A stretch of DNA of 64,000 nt from Closterium sp. NIES-65 (Eukaryota > Streptophyta > Zygnematophyceae > Desmidiales > Closteriaceae): contig CANXME010000774.1 in NCBI GenBank assembly GCA_948144175.1, positions 434,001-498,000 of the forward strand, in the 5' to 3' direction. The notes beneath the pieces are model-generated. The model made no database searches. It was not told the origin of the DNA and saw nothing but the letters and a program-made list of their open reading frames with translations. Both the position numbers and the translations under genes were made by a program. This document shows positions 11,741 to 23,700 of the stretch, piece by piece. The stretch's first letter is position 1. The number at the start of each line of letters is the position of its first letter.

Positions 11741-12058
11741 CTGTGCTTTTGCTTCCTCTGCCTTTGCTTCCTCTGCATGTGCTTCCTCTACTTGCGCTTC
11801 CTCTCCTTATGCTTCCTCTGCTTGAGCTTTCTCTGCTTGTGCTCCTCTGCTTGTGCCTCCTCTGCTTGTGCTTCCTTTGCTTGCGCTTCCTCTGCTTGCG
11901 CTTCCTCTGCTTGTGCTTCCTCTTCTTGTGCTTCCTCTGCTTGAGCTTCCTCTGCTTGTGCTTCCTCTGCTTGCGCTTCCTCTACTTGTGCTACCTCTGC
12001 TTGTGCTTCCTTTGCTTGAGCTTCCTCTGCTTTTGCTTCCTCTGCTTGCGCTTCCTCT

Positions 12059-12580
12059 GCTTGCGCTCCTCTGCTTGTGCTTCGTCTGCTTTCGCTTCCT
12101 CTGCTTGCGCTTCCTCTGCTTGCGCTTCCTCTGCTTACGCTTCCTGTGCTTGCGCTTCCTCTGCTTGCGCTTTCTCCGCTTACACTTCCTCTGCTTGCGC
12201 TCCTCTGCTTGTGCTTCCTCTGCCTGTGCTTCCTCTACTTGCGCTTCCTTTGCTTGTGATTCCTCTGCTTGCGCTTCCTTTGCTTGCACTTCCTCTGCTT
12301 GCGCTCCTCTGCTTGTGCTTCCTCTACTTGTGCTTCCTCTCCTTGCGCTTCCTCTGCTTGCGCTTCCTTTGCTTGCGCTTCCTCTGCTTGTGCTTCCTCT
12401 TCTTGCGCTTCCTTTTCTTGTGCTTCCTCGGCTTGCGCTTCCTTTGCTTGTGCTTCCTCTTCTTGTGCTTCCTCTGCTTGAGCTTACTCTGCTTGTGCTT
12501 CCTTTGCTTGTGCTTCCTCTGCTTGTGCTTCCTTTGCTTGAGCTTCCTGTGCTTTTGCTTCCTCTGCTTGCGCTTCCTTT
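12059..12580 (-). repeat. 522-bp tandem HOR, copy 1
   Basis: Unit opening with GCGCTCCTCTGCTTGTGCTT and repeated at +522 (12077 with 12599, 12269 with 12791). A length of 522 equals 35 monomers with three single-base losses. The copies differ at scattered points, for example CGTCTGC against TGTCTGC near the start. Confidence 0.72.
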
Positions 12581-13102
12581 GCTTGCGCTCCTCTGCTTGT
12601 GCTTTGTCTGCTTGCGCTATCTCTGCTTGCACTTCCTCTGCTTGCGCTTCCTCTGCTTACGCTTCCTATGCTTGCGCTTCCTCTGCTTGCGCTTTCTCTG
12701 CTTACACTTCCTCTGCTTGCGCTCCTTTGCTTGTGCTTCCTCTGCTTGTGCTTCCTCTGCTTGCGCTTCCTTTGCTTGTGATTCCTCTGCTTGCGCTTCC
12801 TCTGCTTATGCTTCCTTTGCTTGCACTTCAACTGCTTGCGCTCCTCTACTTGTGCTTCCTCTGCTTGTGCTTCCTCTCCTTGCGCTTCCTCTGCTTGCGC
12901 TTCCTCTGCTTGCGCTCCTCTGCTTGTGCTTCCTCTGCTTGTGTTTCTTCTGCTTGCGCTATTTCTGCTTGTGCTTCCTCTTATTGCGCTTCCTTTGCTT
13001 CTGCTTCCTCTGCTTGCGCTTCCTCTGCTTGTGCTTCCTCTTCTTGTGCTTCCTCTGCTTGAGCTTCCTTTGCTTGTGCTTCCTTTGCTTGTGCCTCCTC
13101 TG
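12581..13102 (-). repeat. 522-bp tandem HOR, copy 2
   Basis: Second copy of the 12059-12580 unit, with the same order of TTACGC, TTACAC and TTGTGATTCC variants. The right end overlaps the start of the larger block that recurs near 22.6 kb. Confidence 0.7.
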
Positions 13103-16100
13103 CTTGCGCTTCCTCTGCTTTTGCATCGTCTACTTGTGCTTCCTTTGCTTGAGCTTCCTCTACTTTTGCTTCCTCCGCTTGCGCTTCCTCTGATTGCGCT
13201 CCTCTGCTTGTGCTTCCTCTGCTTGTGCTTCCTCTGCTTGCGCTTCCTCTTCTTGCGCTTCCTCTGCTTACGCTTCCTCTACTTGCGCTTCCTCTGCTTG
13301 CGCTTCCTCTTCTTACACTTCCTCTGCTTGCGCTCCTCTACTTGTGCTTCCTCTGCTTGTGCTTCCTCTGCTTGGGCTTCCTTTGCTTGTGATTCCTCTG
13401 CTTGCGCTTCCTCTTCTTGTGCTTCCTCTGCTTGCACTTCCTCTGCTTGCGCTCCTCTGCTTGTGCTTCCTCTGCTTGCGCTCCTCTGCTTGTGCTTCCT
13501 CTGCCTGTGCTTCCTCTCGTTGCGCTTCCTCCGCTTGTGCTTCCTCTGTTTGCACTCCTCTGCTTGTGCTTCCTCTGCTTGTGCTTCGTCTGCTTGCTCT
13601 TCCTCTTCTTGTGCTTCCTCTGCTTGCGCTTCCTCTGCTTGTGCTTCCTCTGCTTACGCTTGCTCTGCTTGTGCTTTCTCTGCTTGTGCTTCCTCTACTT
13701 GTGCTTCCTCTGCTTGCGCTTCCTCTCCTTGCGCTTCCTGTGCTTGCACTTCCTCTGCTTGCGCTCCTCTGCTTGTGCTTCCTCTGCTTGCGCTTCCTTT
13801 GCTTGTGCTTTCTCTGCTTGTGCTTCCTCTACTTGTGCTTCCTCTGCTTGCGCTTCCTCTCCTTGCGCTTCCTGTGCTTGCACTTCCTCTGCTTGCGCTC
13901 CTCTGCTTGTGCCTCCTCTGCTTGCGCTTAGTCTGCTTGTGCTTCCTTTGCTTGAGCTTCCTCTCCTTACGCTTCCTCCACTTGCGCTTCCTCTGCTTGC
14001 GCTTCCTCTGCTTACACTTCCTCTGCTTGCGCTCCTCTGCTTGTGCTTCCTCTACTTGTGCTTCCTCTGCTTGCGCATCCTTTGCTTGTGATTCCTCTGC
14101 TTGCACTTCCTCTCCTTGTACTTCCTCTGCTTGCACTTCCTCTACTTACGCTCCTCTGCTTGTGCTTCCTCTGCTTGTGCTTCCTCTCCTTGCGCTTCCT
14201 CTGCTTGCGCTTCCTCTGCTTGCACTCCTCTGCTTGTGCTTCCTCTGCTTGTGCTTCGTCTGCTTGCTCTTCCTCTTCTTGTGCTTCCTCTTCTTGTGCT
14301 TCCTTTGCTTGTGCTTCCTCTGCTTGCGCTTCCTCTTCTTGTGCTTCCTCTGCTTGCGCTCCTCTGCTTGTGCTTCCTCTTCTTGTGCTTCCTCTGCTTG
14401 AGCTTCCTCTGCTTGTGCTTCCTCTGCTTGTTCTTCCTCTGCCTGTGCTTCCTTTGCTTCAGCTTCCTGTGCTTTTGCTTCCTCTGCTTGCGCTTCCTCT
14501 GCTTGCGCTCCTCTGCTTGTGCTTCGTCTGCTTGTGCTTCCTCTTCTTGCACTTCCTCTGCTTGCGCTTCCTCTGCTTACGCTTCCTGTGCTTGCGCTTC
14601 CTCTGCTTCCGCTTTCTCTGCTTACACTTCCTCTGCTTGCGCTTCCTCTGCTTGCACTTCCTCTGCTTACGCTTCCTCTACTTGCGCTTCCTCTGCTTGC
14701 GCTTCCTCTGCTTACACTTCCTCTGCTTGCGCTCCTGTGCTTGTGCTTAGTCTGCTTGTGCTTCCTCTGCTTGGGCTTCCTTTGCTTGTGATTCCTCTGC
14801 TTGCGCTTCCTCTTCTTGTGCTTCCTCTGCTTGCACTTCCTCTGCTTGCGCTCCTCTGCTTGTGCTTCCTCTGCTTGTGCTTCCTCTCGTTGCGCTTCCT
14901 CTGCTTGTGCTTCCTCTGCTTGCACTCCTCTTCCTGTGCTTCCTCTGCTTGTGCTTCGTCTGCTTGCTCTTCCTCTTCTTGTGCTTCCTCTTCTTGTGCT
15001 TCCTTTGCTTGTACTTCCTCTGCTTGCGCTTCCTCTGCTTGTGCTTCCTCTGCTTGCGCTTGCTCTGCTTGTGCTTTCTCTGCTTGTTCTTCCTCTACTT
15101 GTGCTACCTCTGCTTGCGCTTCCTCTCCTTGGGCTTCCTGTGCTTGCACTTCCTCTGCTTGCGCTCCTCTGCTTGTGCTTCCTCTGCTTGCGCTTCCTCT
15201 ACTTGTGCTTTCTCTGCTTGTGCTTCCTCTACTTGTGCTTCCTCTGCTTGCGCTTCCTCTCCTTGCGCTTTCTGTGCTTGCACTTCCTCTTCTTGCGCTC
15301 CTCTGCTTGTGCCTCCTCTGCTTGCGCTTAGTTTGCTTGTGCTTCCTTTGCTTGAGCTTCCTCTGCTTTTGCTTCCTCTGCTTGCGCTTCCTCTGCTTGC
15401 GCTCCTCTGCTTGTGTTTCCTCTGCTTGTGCTTCCTCTGCTTGCGCTTCCTCTGCTTGCGCTTCCTCTGCTTACGCTTCCTCTACTTGCGCTTCCTCTGC
15501 TTGCGCTTCCTCTGCTTACACTTCCTCTGCTTGGGCTCCTCTGCTTGTGCTTCCTCTGCTTGTGCTTCCTCTGCTTGAGCTTCCTTTGCTTGTGATTCCT
15601 CTGCTTGCACTTCCTCTGCTTGTACTTCCTCAGCTTGCACTTCCTCTGCTTGCGCTCCTCTGCTTGTGCTTCCTCTGCTTGTGCTTCCTCTCCTTGCGCT
15701 TCCTCTGCTTGCGCTTCCTCTGCTTGCACTCCTCTGCTTGTGCTTCCTCTGCTTGTGCTTCGTCTGCTTGCTCTTCCTCTTCTTGTGCTTCCTCTTCTTG
15801 TGCTTCCTTTGCTTTTGCTTCCTCTGCTTGCGCTTCCTCTTCTTGTGCTTCCTCTGCTTGCGCTTCCTCTGCTTGTGCTTTCTCTGCTTGTGCTTCCTCT
15901 ACTTGTGCTTCCTCTGCTTGCGCTTCCTCTCCTTGCGCTTTCCGTGCTTGCAATTCCTCTGCTTGCGTTCCTCTGCTTGTGCTTCCTCTTCTTGTGCTTC
16001 CTCTGCTTGAGCTTCCTCTGCTTGTGCTTCCTCTGCTTGTTCTTCCTCTGCTTGTGCTTCCTTTGCTTGAGCTTCCTGTGCTTTTGCTTCCTCTGCTTGC

Positions 16101-18527
16101 GCTTCCTCTACTTGCGCTCCTCTGCTTGTGCTTCGTCTGCTTGCGCTTCCTCTGCTTGCGCTTCCTCTGCTTACGCTTCCTGTGCTTGCGCTTCCTCTGC
16201 TTCCGCTTTCTCTCCTTACACTTCCTCTGCTTGCGCTCCTCTGCTTGCGCTTCCTTTGCTTGTGCTTCCTCTGCTTGCGCTTCCTCTGCTTGTGCTTCCT
16301 CTTCTTGTGCTTTCCCTGCTTGAGCTTCCTTTGCTTGTGCTTCCTTTGCTTGTGCCTCCTCTGCTTGCGCTTCCTCTGCTTGTGCTTCGTCTGCTTGTGC
16401 TTCCTTTGCTTGAGCTTCCTCTGCTTTTGCTTCCTCTGCTTGCGCTTCCTCTGCTTGCGCTCCTCTGCTTGTGCTTCCTCTGCTTGTGCTTCCTCTGCTT
16501 GCGCTTCCTCTGCTTGCGCTTCCTCTTCTTACGCTTCCTCTACTTGCGCTTCCTCTGCTTGCGCTTCCTCTGCTAACACTTCCTCTGCTTGCGCTCCTCT
16601 GCTTGTGCTTCCTCTGCTTGTGCTTCCTCTGCTTGCGCTTCCTTGGCTTGTGATTCCTGTGCTTGCGCTTCCTCCGTTTGTGCTTCCTCTGCTTGCACTT
16701 CCTCTGCCTCCGCTCCTCTGCTTGCGCTTCCTCTCCTTGCGCTTCGTGTGCTTGCACTTCCTCTGCTTGCGCTCCTCTGCTTATGCTTCCTCTGCTTGCG
16801 CTTCCTCTGCTTGTGCTTCCTCTGCTTGCACTTCCTATGCTTCTGCTTCCTCTGCTTGGGCTCCTCTGCTTGTGCTTCCACTGCTTGTGCTTCCTCTGCT
16901 TGCGCTTCCTTTTCTTGTGCTTCCTCTGCTTGTGCTTCCTCTGCTTGCACTTCCTCTGCTTGCGCTTCCTCTGCTTGCGCTCCTCTGCTTTTGCTTCCTC
17001 TGCTTGTGCTTCCTCTGCTTGCGCTTACTCTAGTTGTGCTTCCGCTACTTGTGCTTCCTCTGCTTGTGCTTCTTATACTTGCGCTTCCTCTGCTTGCGCT
17101 TCCTCTCCTTGCGCTTCCTGTGCTTACGCTTCCTCTGCTTGCGCTCCTCTGCTTGTGCTTCCTCTGCTTGTGCTTCCTCTGCTTGTGCTTCCTCTGCTTG
17201 CGTTTCCTCTGCTTGTGCTTCCTCTGCTTGCACTTCCTATGCTTCTACTTCCTCTGCTTGGGCTCCTCTGCTTGTGCTTCCACTGCTTGTGCTTCTTCTG
17301 CTTGCGCTTCCTGTGCTTGTGCTTCCTTTGCTTGTGCTTCCTCTGCTTGCACTTCCTCTGCTTGCGCTTCCTCTGCTTGCGCTCCTCTGCTTTTGCTTCC
17401 TCTGCTTGTGCTTCCTCTGCTTGCGCTTACTCTTGTTGTGCTTCCACTACTTGTGCTTCCTCTGGTTGTGCTTCCTCTACTTGCGCTTCCTCTCCTTTCG
17501 ATTCCTCTCCTTGCGCTTCCTGTGCTTACGCTTCCTCTGCTTGCGCTCCTCTGCCTGTGTTTCCTCTGCTTGTGCTTCCTCTGCTTGTGCTTCCTCTGCT
17601 TGTGCTTCCTCTGCTTGTGCTTCCTCTGCTTGTGCTTCCTCTCCTTGCGCTTCCTCTGCTTGCGCTTCCTCTGCTTGCACTCCTCTGCTTGTACTTCCTT
17701 TGCTTGTGCTTCGTCTGCTTGCTCTTCCTCTTCTTGTGCTTCCTCTTCTTGTGCTTCCTTTGCTTGTGCTTCCTCTCCTTGCGCTTCCTGTGCTTACGCT
17801 TCCTCTGCTTGCGCTCCTCTGCTTGTGCTTCCTCTGCTTGTGCTTCCTTTGCTTGCGCTTCCTCTGCTTGTGCTTCGTCTGCTTGTGCTTCCTTTGCTTA
17901 AGCTTCCTCTGCTTTTGCTTCCTCTGCTTGCGCTTCCTCTTCTTGTGCTCCTCTGCTTTTGCTTCCTCTGCTTGTGCTTCCTCTGCTTGCGCTTCCTCTG
18001 CTTGCGCTTCCTCTGCTTACCCTTCCTCTGCTTGCGCTTCCTCTCCTTGCGCTTCGTCTGCTTACCCTTCCTCTGCTTGCGCTCCTCTGCTTGTGCTTCC
18101 TCTTCTTGTGCTTCCTCTGCTTGCGCTTCCTTTGCTTGTGATTCCTCTGCTTGCGCTTCCTCTGCTTGTGCTTCCTCTGCTTGCACTTCCTCTACTTGCG
18201 CTCCTCTGCTTGTGCTTCCTCTGCTTGTGCTTCCTCTTCTTGCGCTTCCTCTGCTTGCGCTTCCTCTGCTTGCACTCCTTTGCTTGTACTTCCTTGCTTT
18301 TGCTTCGTCTGCTTGCTCTTCCTCTTCTTGTGCTTCCTCTTCTTGTGCTTCTTTTGCTTGTGCTTCCTTTGCTTGCGCTTCCTCTGCTTGTGCTTTCTCT
18401 ACTTGTGCTTCCTCTACTTGTGCTTCCTCTGCTTGCGCTTCCTCTCCTTGCACTTCCTATGCTTGCACTTCCTCTGATTGCGCTCCTCTGCTTGTGCTTC
18501 CTCTGCTTGTGCTTCTTGTGCTTGCGC
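12900..18527 (-). repeat. R1 super-HOR block, copy A
   Basis: The whole stretch recurs at about 22.6-28.5 kb. GCTATTTCTGC at 12958 pairs with 22650 (offset 9,692), CTCTCCTTACGCTTCCTCCA at 13961 with 23758 (9,797), the 15413 tract with 25210 (9,797), and the CTCTGATTGCGCTCC unit near 18473 with about 28523 (10,050). The increasing offset shows insertions within copy B or losses within copy A. This block overlaps the 3.98-kb tandem pair, so the levels of repeat are nested. Confidence 0.85.
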
Positions 18528-19715
18528 TTCCTCTGCTTGTGCTTCCTCTGCTTGCGCTTCTTGTGCTTGTGCTTCCTCTGCTTGTGCTTCCTCTCCTTGC
18601 GCTTCCTCTGCTTGCGCTTCCTCTGCTTGCGCTCCTCTGCTTGTGCTTCCTCTGCTTGTGCTTCGTCTACTTGCGCTATTTCTGCTTGTGCTTCCTCTTA
18701 TTGCGCTTCCTTTGCTTCTGCTTCATCTGCTTGCGCTTCCTCTGCTTGTGCTTCCTCTTCTTGTGCTTCCTCTGCTTGAGCTTCCTTTGCTTGTGCTTCC
18801 TTTGCTTGTGCCTCCTCTGCTTGCGCTTCCTCTGCTTTTGCTTCGTCTGCTTGTGCTTCCTTTGCTTGAGCTTCCTCTGCTTTTCCTTCCTCCGCTTGCG
18901 CTTCCTCTGCTTGCGCTCCTCTGCTTGTGCTTCCTCTGCTTGTGCTTCCTCTGCTTGCGCTTCCTCTTCTTGCGCTTCCTCTGCTTACGCTTCCTCTACT
19001 TGCGCTTCCTCTGCTTGCGCTTCCTTTGCTTACACTTCCTCTGCTTGCGCTCCTCTGCTTGTGCTTCCTCTGCTTGTGCTTCCTCTGCTTGGGCTTCCTT
19101 TGCTTGTGATTCCTCTGCTTGCGCTTCCTCTTCTTGTGCTTCCTCTGCTTGCACTTCCTCTGCTTGCGCTCCTCTGCTTGTGCTTCCTCTGCTTGTGCTT
19201 CCTCTCGTTGCGCTTCCTCCGCTTGTGCTTCCTCTGTTTGCACTCCTCTGCTTGTGCTTCCTCTGCTTGTGCTTCGTCTGCTTGCTCTTCCTCTTCTTGT
19301 GCTTCCTCTTCTTGTGCTTCCTTTGCTTGTGCTTCCTCTGCTTGCGCTTCCTCTGCTTGTGCTTCCTCTGCTTGCGCTTGCTCTGCTTGTGCTTTCTCTG
19401 CTTGTGCTTCCTCTACTTGTGCTTCCTCTGCTTGCGCTTCCTCTCCTTGCGCTTCCTGTGCTTGCACTTCCTCTGCTTGCGCTCCTCTGCTTGTGCTTCC
19501 TCTACTTGCGCTTCCTTTGCTTGTGCTTTCTCTGCTTGTGCTTCCTCTACTTGTGCTTCCTCTGCTTGCGCTTCCTCTCCTTGCGCTTCCTGTGCTTGCA
19601 CTTCCTCTGCTTGCGCTCCTCTGCTTGTGCCTCCTCTGCTTGCGCTTAGTCTGCTTGTGCTTCCTTTGCTTGAGCTTCCTCTGCTTTTGCTTCCTCTGCT
19701 TGCGCTTCCTCTGCT
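15735..19715 (-). repeat. 3.98-kb tandem HOR, copy 1
   Basis: Matches 19716-23700 along its length. Anchor pairs: CGTCTGCTTG 15761 with 19752 (3,991); tracts 16471 with 20447, 17034 with 21010, 17959 with 21935 and 18151 with 22127 (all 3,976); 18927 with 22902 and 19601 with 23576 (3,975). The 60-codon stretches at 16471 and 20447 translate identically, so the copies are recent or homogenised. Homology appears to stop just upstream of 15735, as a direct tandem duplication would predict. Confidence 0.88.
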
Positions 19716-22700
19716 TGCGCTCCTCTGCTTGTGCTTCCTCTGCTTGTGCTTCGTCTGCTTGCTCTTCCTCTTCTTGTGCTTCCTCTTCTTGTGCTTTCTT
19801 TGCTTTTGCTTCCTCTGCTTGCGCTTCCTCTTCTTGTGCTTCCTCTGCTTGCGCTTCCTCTGCTTGTGCTTTCTTTGCTTGCGCTTCCTCTCCTTGCGCT
19901 TCCCGTGCTTGCAATCCCTCTGCTTGCGTTCCTCTGCTTGTGCTTCCTCTTCTTGTGCTTCCTCTGCTTGAGCTTCCTCTGCTTGTGCTTCCTCTGCTTG
20001 TTCTTCCTCTGCTTGTGCTTCCTTTGCTTGAGCTTCCTGTGCTTTTGCTTCCTCTGCTTGCGCTTCCTCTACTTGCGCTCCTCTGCTTGTGCTTCGTCTG
20101 CTTGCGCTTCCTCTGCTTGCACTTCCTGTGCTTGCGCTTCCTCTGCTTCCGCTTTCTCTCCTTACACTTCTTCTGCTTGCGCTCCTCTGCTTGTGCTTCC
20201 TCTGCTTGTGCTTCCTCTTCTTGCGCTTCCTTTGCTTGTGCTTCCTCTGCTTGCGCTTCCTCTGCTTGTGCTTCCTCTTCTTGTGCTTACTCTGCTTGAG
20301 CTTCCTTTGCTTGTGCTTCCTTTGCTTGTGCCTCCTCTGCTTGCGCTTCCTCTGCTTGTGCTTCGTCTGCTTGTGCTTCCTTTGCTTGAGCTTCCTCTGC
20401 TTTTGCTTCCTCTACTTGCGCTTCCTCTGCTTGCGCTCCTCTGCTTGTGCTTCCTCTGCTTGTGCTTCCTCTGCTTGCGCTTCCTCTGCTTGCGCTTCCT
20501 CTTCTTACGCTTCCTCTACTTGCGCTTCCTCTGCTTGCGCTTCCTCTGCTAACACTTCCTCTGCTTGCGCTCCTCTGCTTGTGCTTCCTCTGCTTGTGCT
20601 TCCTCTGCTTGCGCTTCCTTGGCTTGTGATTCCTGTGCTTGCGCTTCCTCCGCTTGTGCTTCCTCTGCTTGCACTTCCTCTGCCTCCGCTCCTCTGCTTG
20701 CGCTTCCTCTCCTTGCGCTTCCTGTGCTTGCACTTCCTCTGCTTGCGCTCCTCTGCTTATGCTTCCTCTGCTTGCGCTTCCTCTGCTTGTGCTTCCTCTG
20801 CTTGCACTTCCTATGCTTCTGCTTCCTCTGCTTGGGCTCCTCTGCTTGTGCTTCCACTGATTGTGCTTCCTCTGCTTGCGCTTCCTGTGCTTGTGCTTCC
20901 TCTGCTTGTGCTTCCTCTGCTTGCACTTCCTCTGCTTGCGCTTCCTCTGCTTGCGCTCCTCTGCTTTTGCTTCCTCTGCTTGTGCTTCCTCTGCTTGCGC
21001 TTACTCTAGTTGTACTTCCGCTACTTGTGCTTCCTCTGCTTGTGCTTCTTATACTTGCGCTTCCTCTGCTTGCGCTTCCTCTCCTTGCGCTTCCTGTGCT
21101 TACGCTTCCTCTGCTTGCGCTCCTCTGCTTGTGCTTCCTCTGCTTGTGCTTCCTCTGCTTGTGCTTCCTCTGCTTGCGTTTCCTCTGCTTGTGCTTCCTC
21201 TGCTTGCACTCCCTATGCTTCTGCTTCCTCTGCTTGGGCTCCTCTGCTTGTGCTTCCACTGCTTGTGCTTCTTCTGCTTGCGCTTCCTGTGCTTGTGCTT
21301 CCTTTGCTTGTGCTTCCTCTGCTTGCACTTCCTCTGCTTGCGCTTCCTCTGCTTGCGCTCCTCTGCTTTTGCTTCCTCTGCTTGTGCTTCCTCTGCTTGC
21401 GCTTACTCTTGTTGTGCTTCCACTACTTGTGCTTCCTCTGCTTGTGCTTCCTCTACTTGCGCTTCCTCTCCTTGCGATTCCTCTCCTTGCGCTTCCTGTG
21501 CTTACGCTTCCTCTGCTTGCGCTCCTCTGCTTGTGTTTCCTCTGCTTGTGCTTCCTCAGCTTGTGCTTCCTCTGCTTGTGCTTCCTCTGCTTGTGCTTCC
21601 TCTGCTTGTGCTTCCTCTCCTTGCGCTTCCTCTGCTTGCGCTTCCTCTGCTTGCACTCCTCTGCTTGTACTTCCTTTGCTTGTGCTTCGTCTGCTTGCTC
21701 TTCCTCTTCTTGTGCTTCCTCTTCTTGTGCTTCCTTTGCTTGTGCTTCCTCTCCTTGCGCTTCCTGTGCTTACGCTTCCTCTGCTTGCGCTCCTCTGCTT
21801 GTGCTTCCTCTGCTTGTGCTTCCTCTGCTTGCGCTTCCTCTGCTTGTGCTTCGTCTGCTTGTGCTTCCTTTGCTTAAGCTTCCTCTGCTTTTGCTTCCTC
21901 TGCTTGCGCTTCCTCTTCTTGTGCTCCTCTGCTTTTGCTTCCTCTGCTTGTGCTTCCTCTGCTTGCGCTTCCTCTGCTTGCGCTTCCTCTGCTTACCCTT
22001 CCTCTGCTTGCGCTTCCTCTGCTTGCGCTTCGTCTGCTTACCCTTCCTCTGCTTGCGCTCCTCTGCTTGTGCTTCCTCTTCTTGTGCTTCCTCTGCTTGC
22101 GCTTCCTTTGCTTGTGATTCCTCTGCTTGCGCTTCCTCTGCTTGTGCTTCCTCGGCTTGCACTTCCTCTACTTGCGCTCCTCTGCTTGTGCTTCCTCTGC
22201 TTGTGCTTCCTCTCCTTGCGCTTCCTCTACTTGCGCTTCCTCTGCTTGCACTCCTCTGCTTGTACTTCCTTGCTTTTACTTCGTCTTCTTGCTCTTCCTC
22301 TTCTTGTGCTTCCTCTTCTTGTGCTTCTTTTGCTTGTGCTTCCTTTGCTTGCGCTTCCTCTGCTTGTGCTTTCTCTACTTGTGCTTCCTCTACTTGTGCT
22401 TCCTCTGCTTGCGCTTCCTCTCCTTGCACTTCCTATGCTTGCACTTCCTCTGGTGCGCTCCTCTGCTTGTGCTTCCTCTGCTTGTGCTTCTTCTGCTTGC
22501 GCTTCCTCTGCTTGTGCTTCCTCTGCTTGCGCTTCCTGTGCTTGTGCTTCCTCTGCTTGTGCTTCCTCTCCTTGCGCTTCCTCTGCTTGCGCTTCCTCTG
22601 CTTGCGCTCCTCTGCTTGTGCTTCCTCTGCTTGTGCTTCGTCTGCTTGCGCTATTTCTGCTTGTGCTTCCTCTTATTGCGCTTCCTTTGCTTCTGCTTCA

Positions 22701-23700
22701 TCTGCTTGCGCTTCCTCTGCTTGTGCTTCCTCTTCTTGTGCTTCCTCTGCTTGAGCTTCCTTTGCTTGTGCTTCCTTTGCTTGTGCCTCCTCTGCTTGCG
22801 CTTTCTCTGCTTTTGCTTCGTCTGCTTGTGCTTCCTTTGCTTGAGCTTCCTCTGCTTTTGCTTCCTCCGCTTGCGCTTCCTCTGCTTGCGCTCCTCTGCT
22901 TGTGCTTCCTCTGCTTGTGCTTCCTCTGCTTGCGCTTCCTCTTCTTGCGCTTCCTCTGCTTACGCTTCCTCTACTTGCGCTTCCTCTGCTTGCGCTTCCT
23001 TTGCTTACACTTCCTCTGCTTGCGCTCCTCTGCTTGTGCTTTCTCTGCTTGTGCTTCCTCTGCTTGGGCTTCCTTTGCTTGGGATTCCTCTGCTTGCGCT
23101 TCCTCTTCTTGTGCTTCCTCTGCTTGCACTTCCTCTGCTTGCGCTCCTCTGCTTGTGCTTCCTCTGCTTGTGCTTCCTCTCGTTGCGCTTCCTCCGCTTG
23201 TGCTTCCTCTGTTTGCACTCCTCTGCTTGTGCTTCCTCTGCTTGTGCTTCGTCTGCTTGCTCTTCCTCTTCTTGTGCTTCCTCTTCTTGTGCTTCCTTTG
23301 CTTGTGCTTCCTCTGCTTGCGCTTCCTCTGCTTGTGCTTCCTCTGCTTGCGCTTGCTCTGCTTGTGCTTTCTCTGCTTGTGCTTCCTCTACTTGTGCTTC
23401 CTCTGCTTGCGCTTCCTCTCCTTGCGCTTCCTGTGCTTGCACTTCCTCTGCTTGCGCTCCTCTGCTTGTGCTTCCTCTACTTGCGCTTCCTTTGCTTGTG
23501 CTTTCTCTGCTTGTGCTTCCTCTACTTGTGCTTCCTCTGCTTGCGCTTCCTCTCCTTGCGCTTCCTGTGCTTGCACTTCCTCTGCTTGCGCTCCTCTGCT
23601 TGTGCCTCCTCTGCTTGCGCTTAGTCTGCTTGTGCTTCCTTTGCTTGAGCTTCCTCTGCTTTTGCTTCCTCTGCTTGCGCTTCCTCTGCTTGCGCTCCTC
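19716..23700 (-). repeat. 3.98-kb tandem HOR, copy 2
   Basis: Second tandem copy of 15735-19715. Copy-specific changes include CTCTGGTGCGCTCC at 22449, where copy 1 (18473) and the third partial copy (28523) have CTCTGATTGCGCTCC. Another is GCTTAGTCTGC near 23620, shared with 19645 and 13926. Confidence 0.87.
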
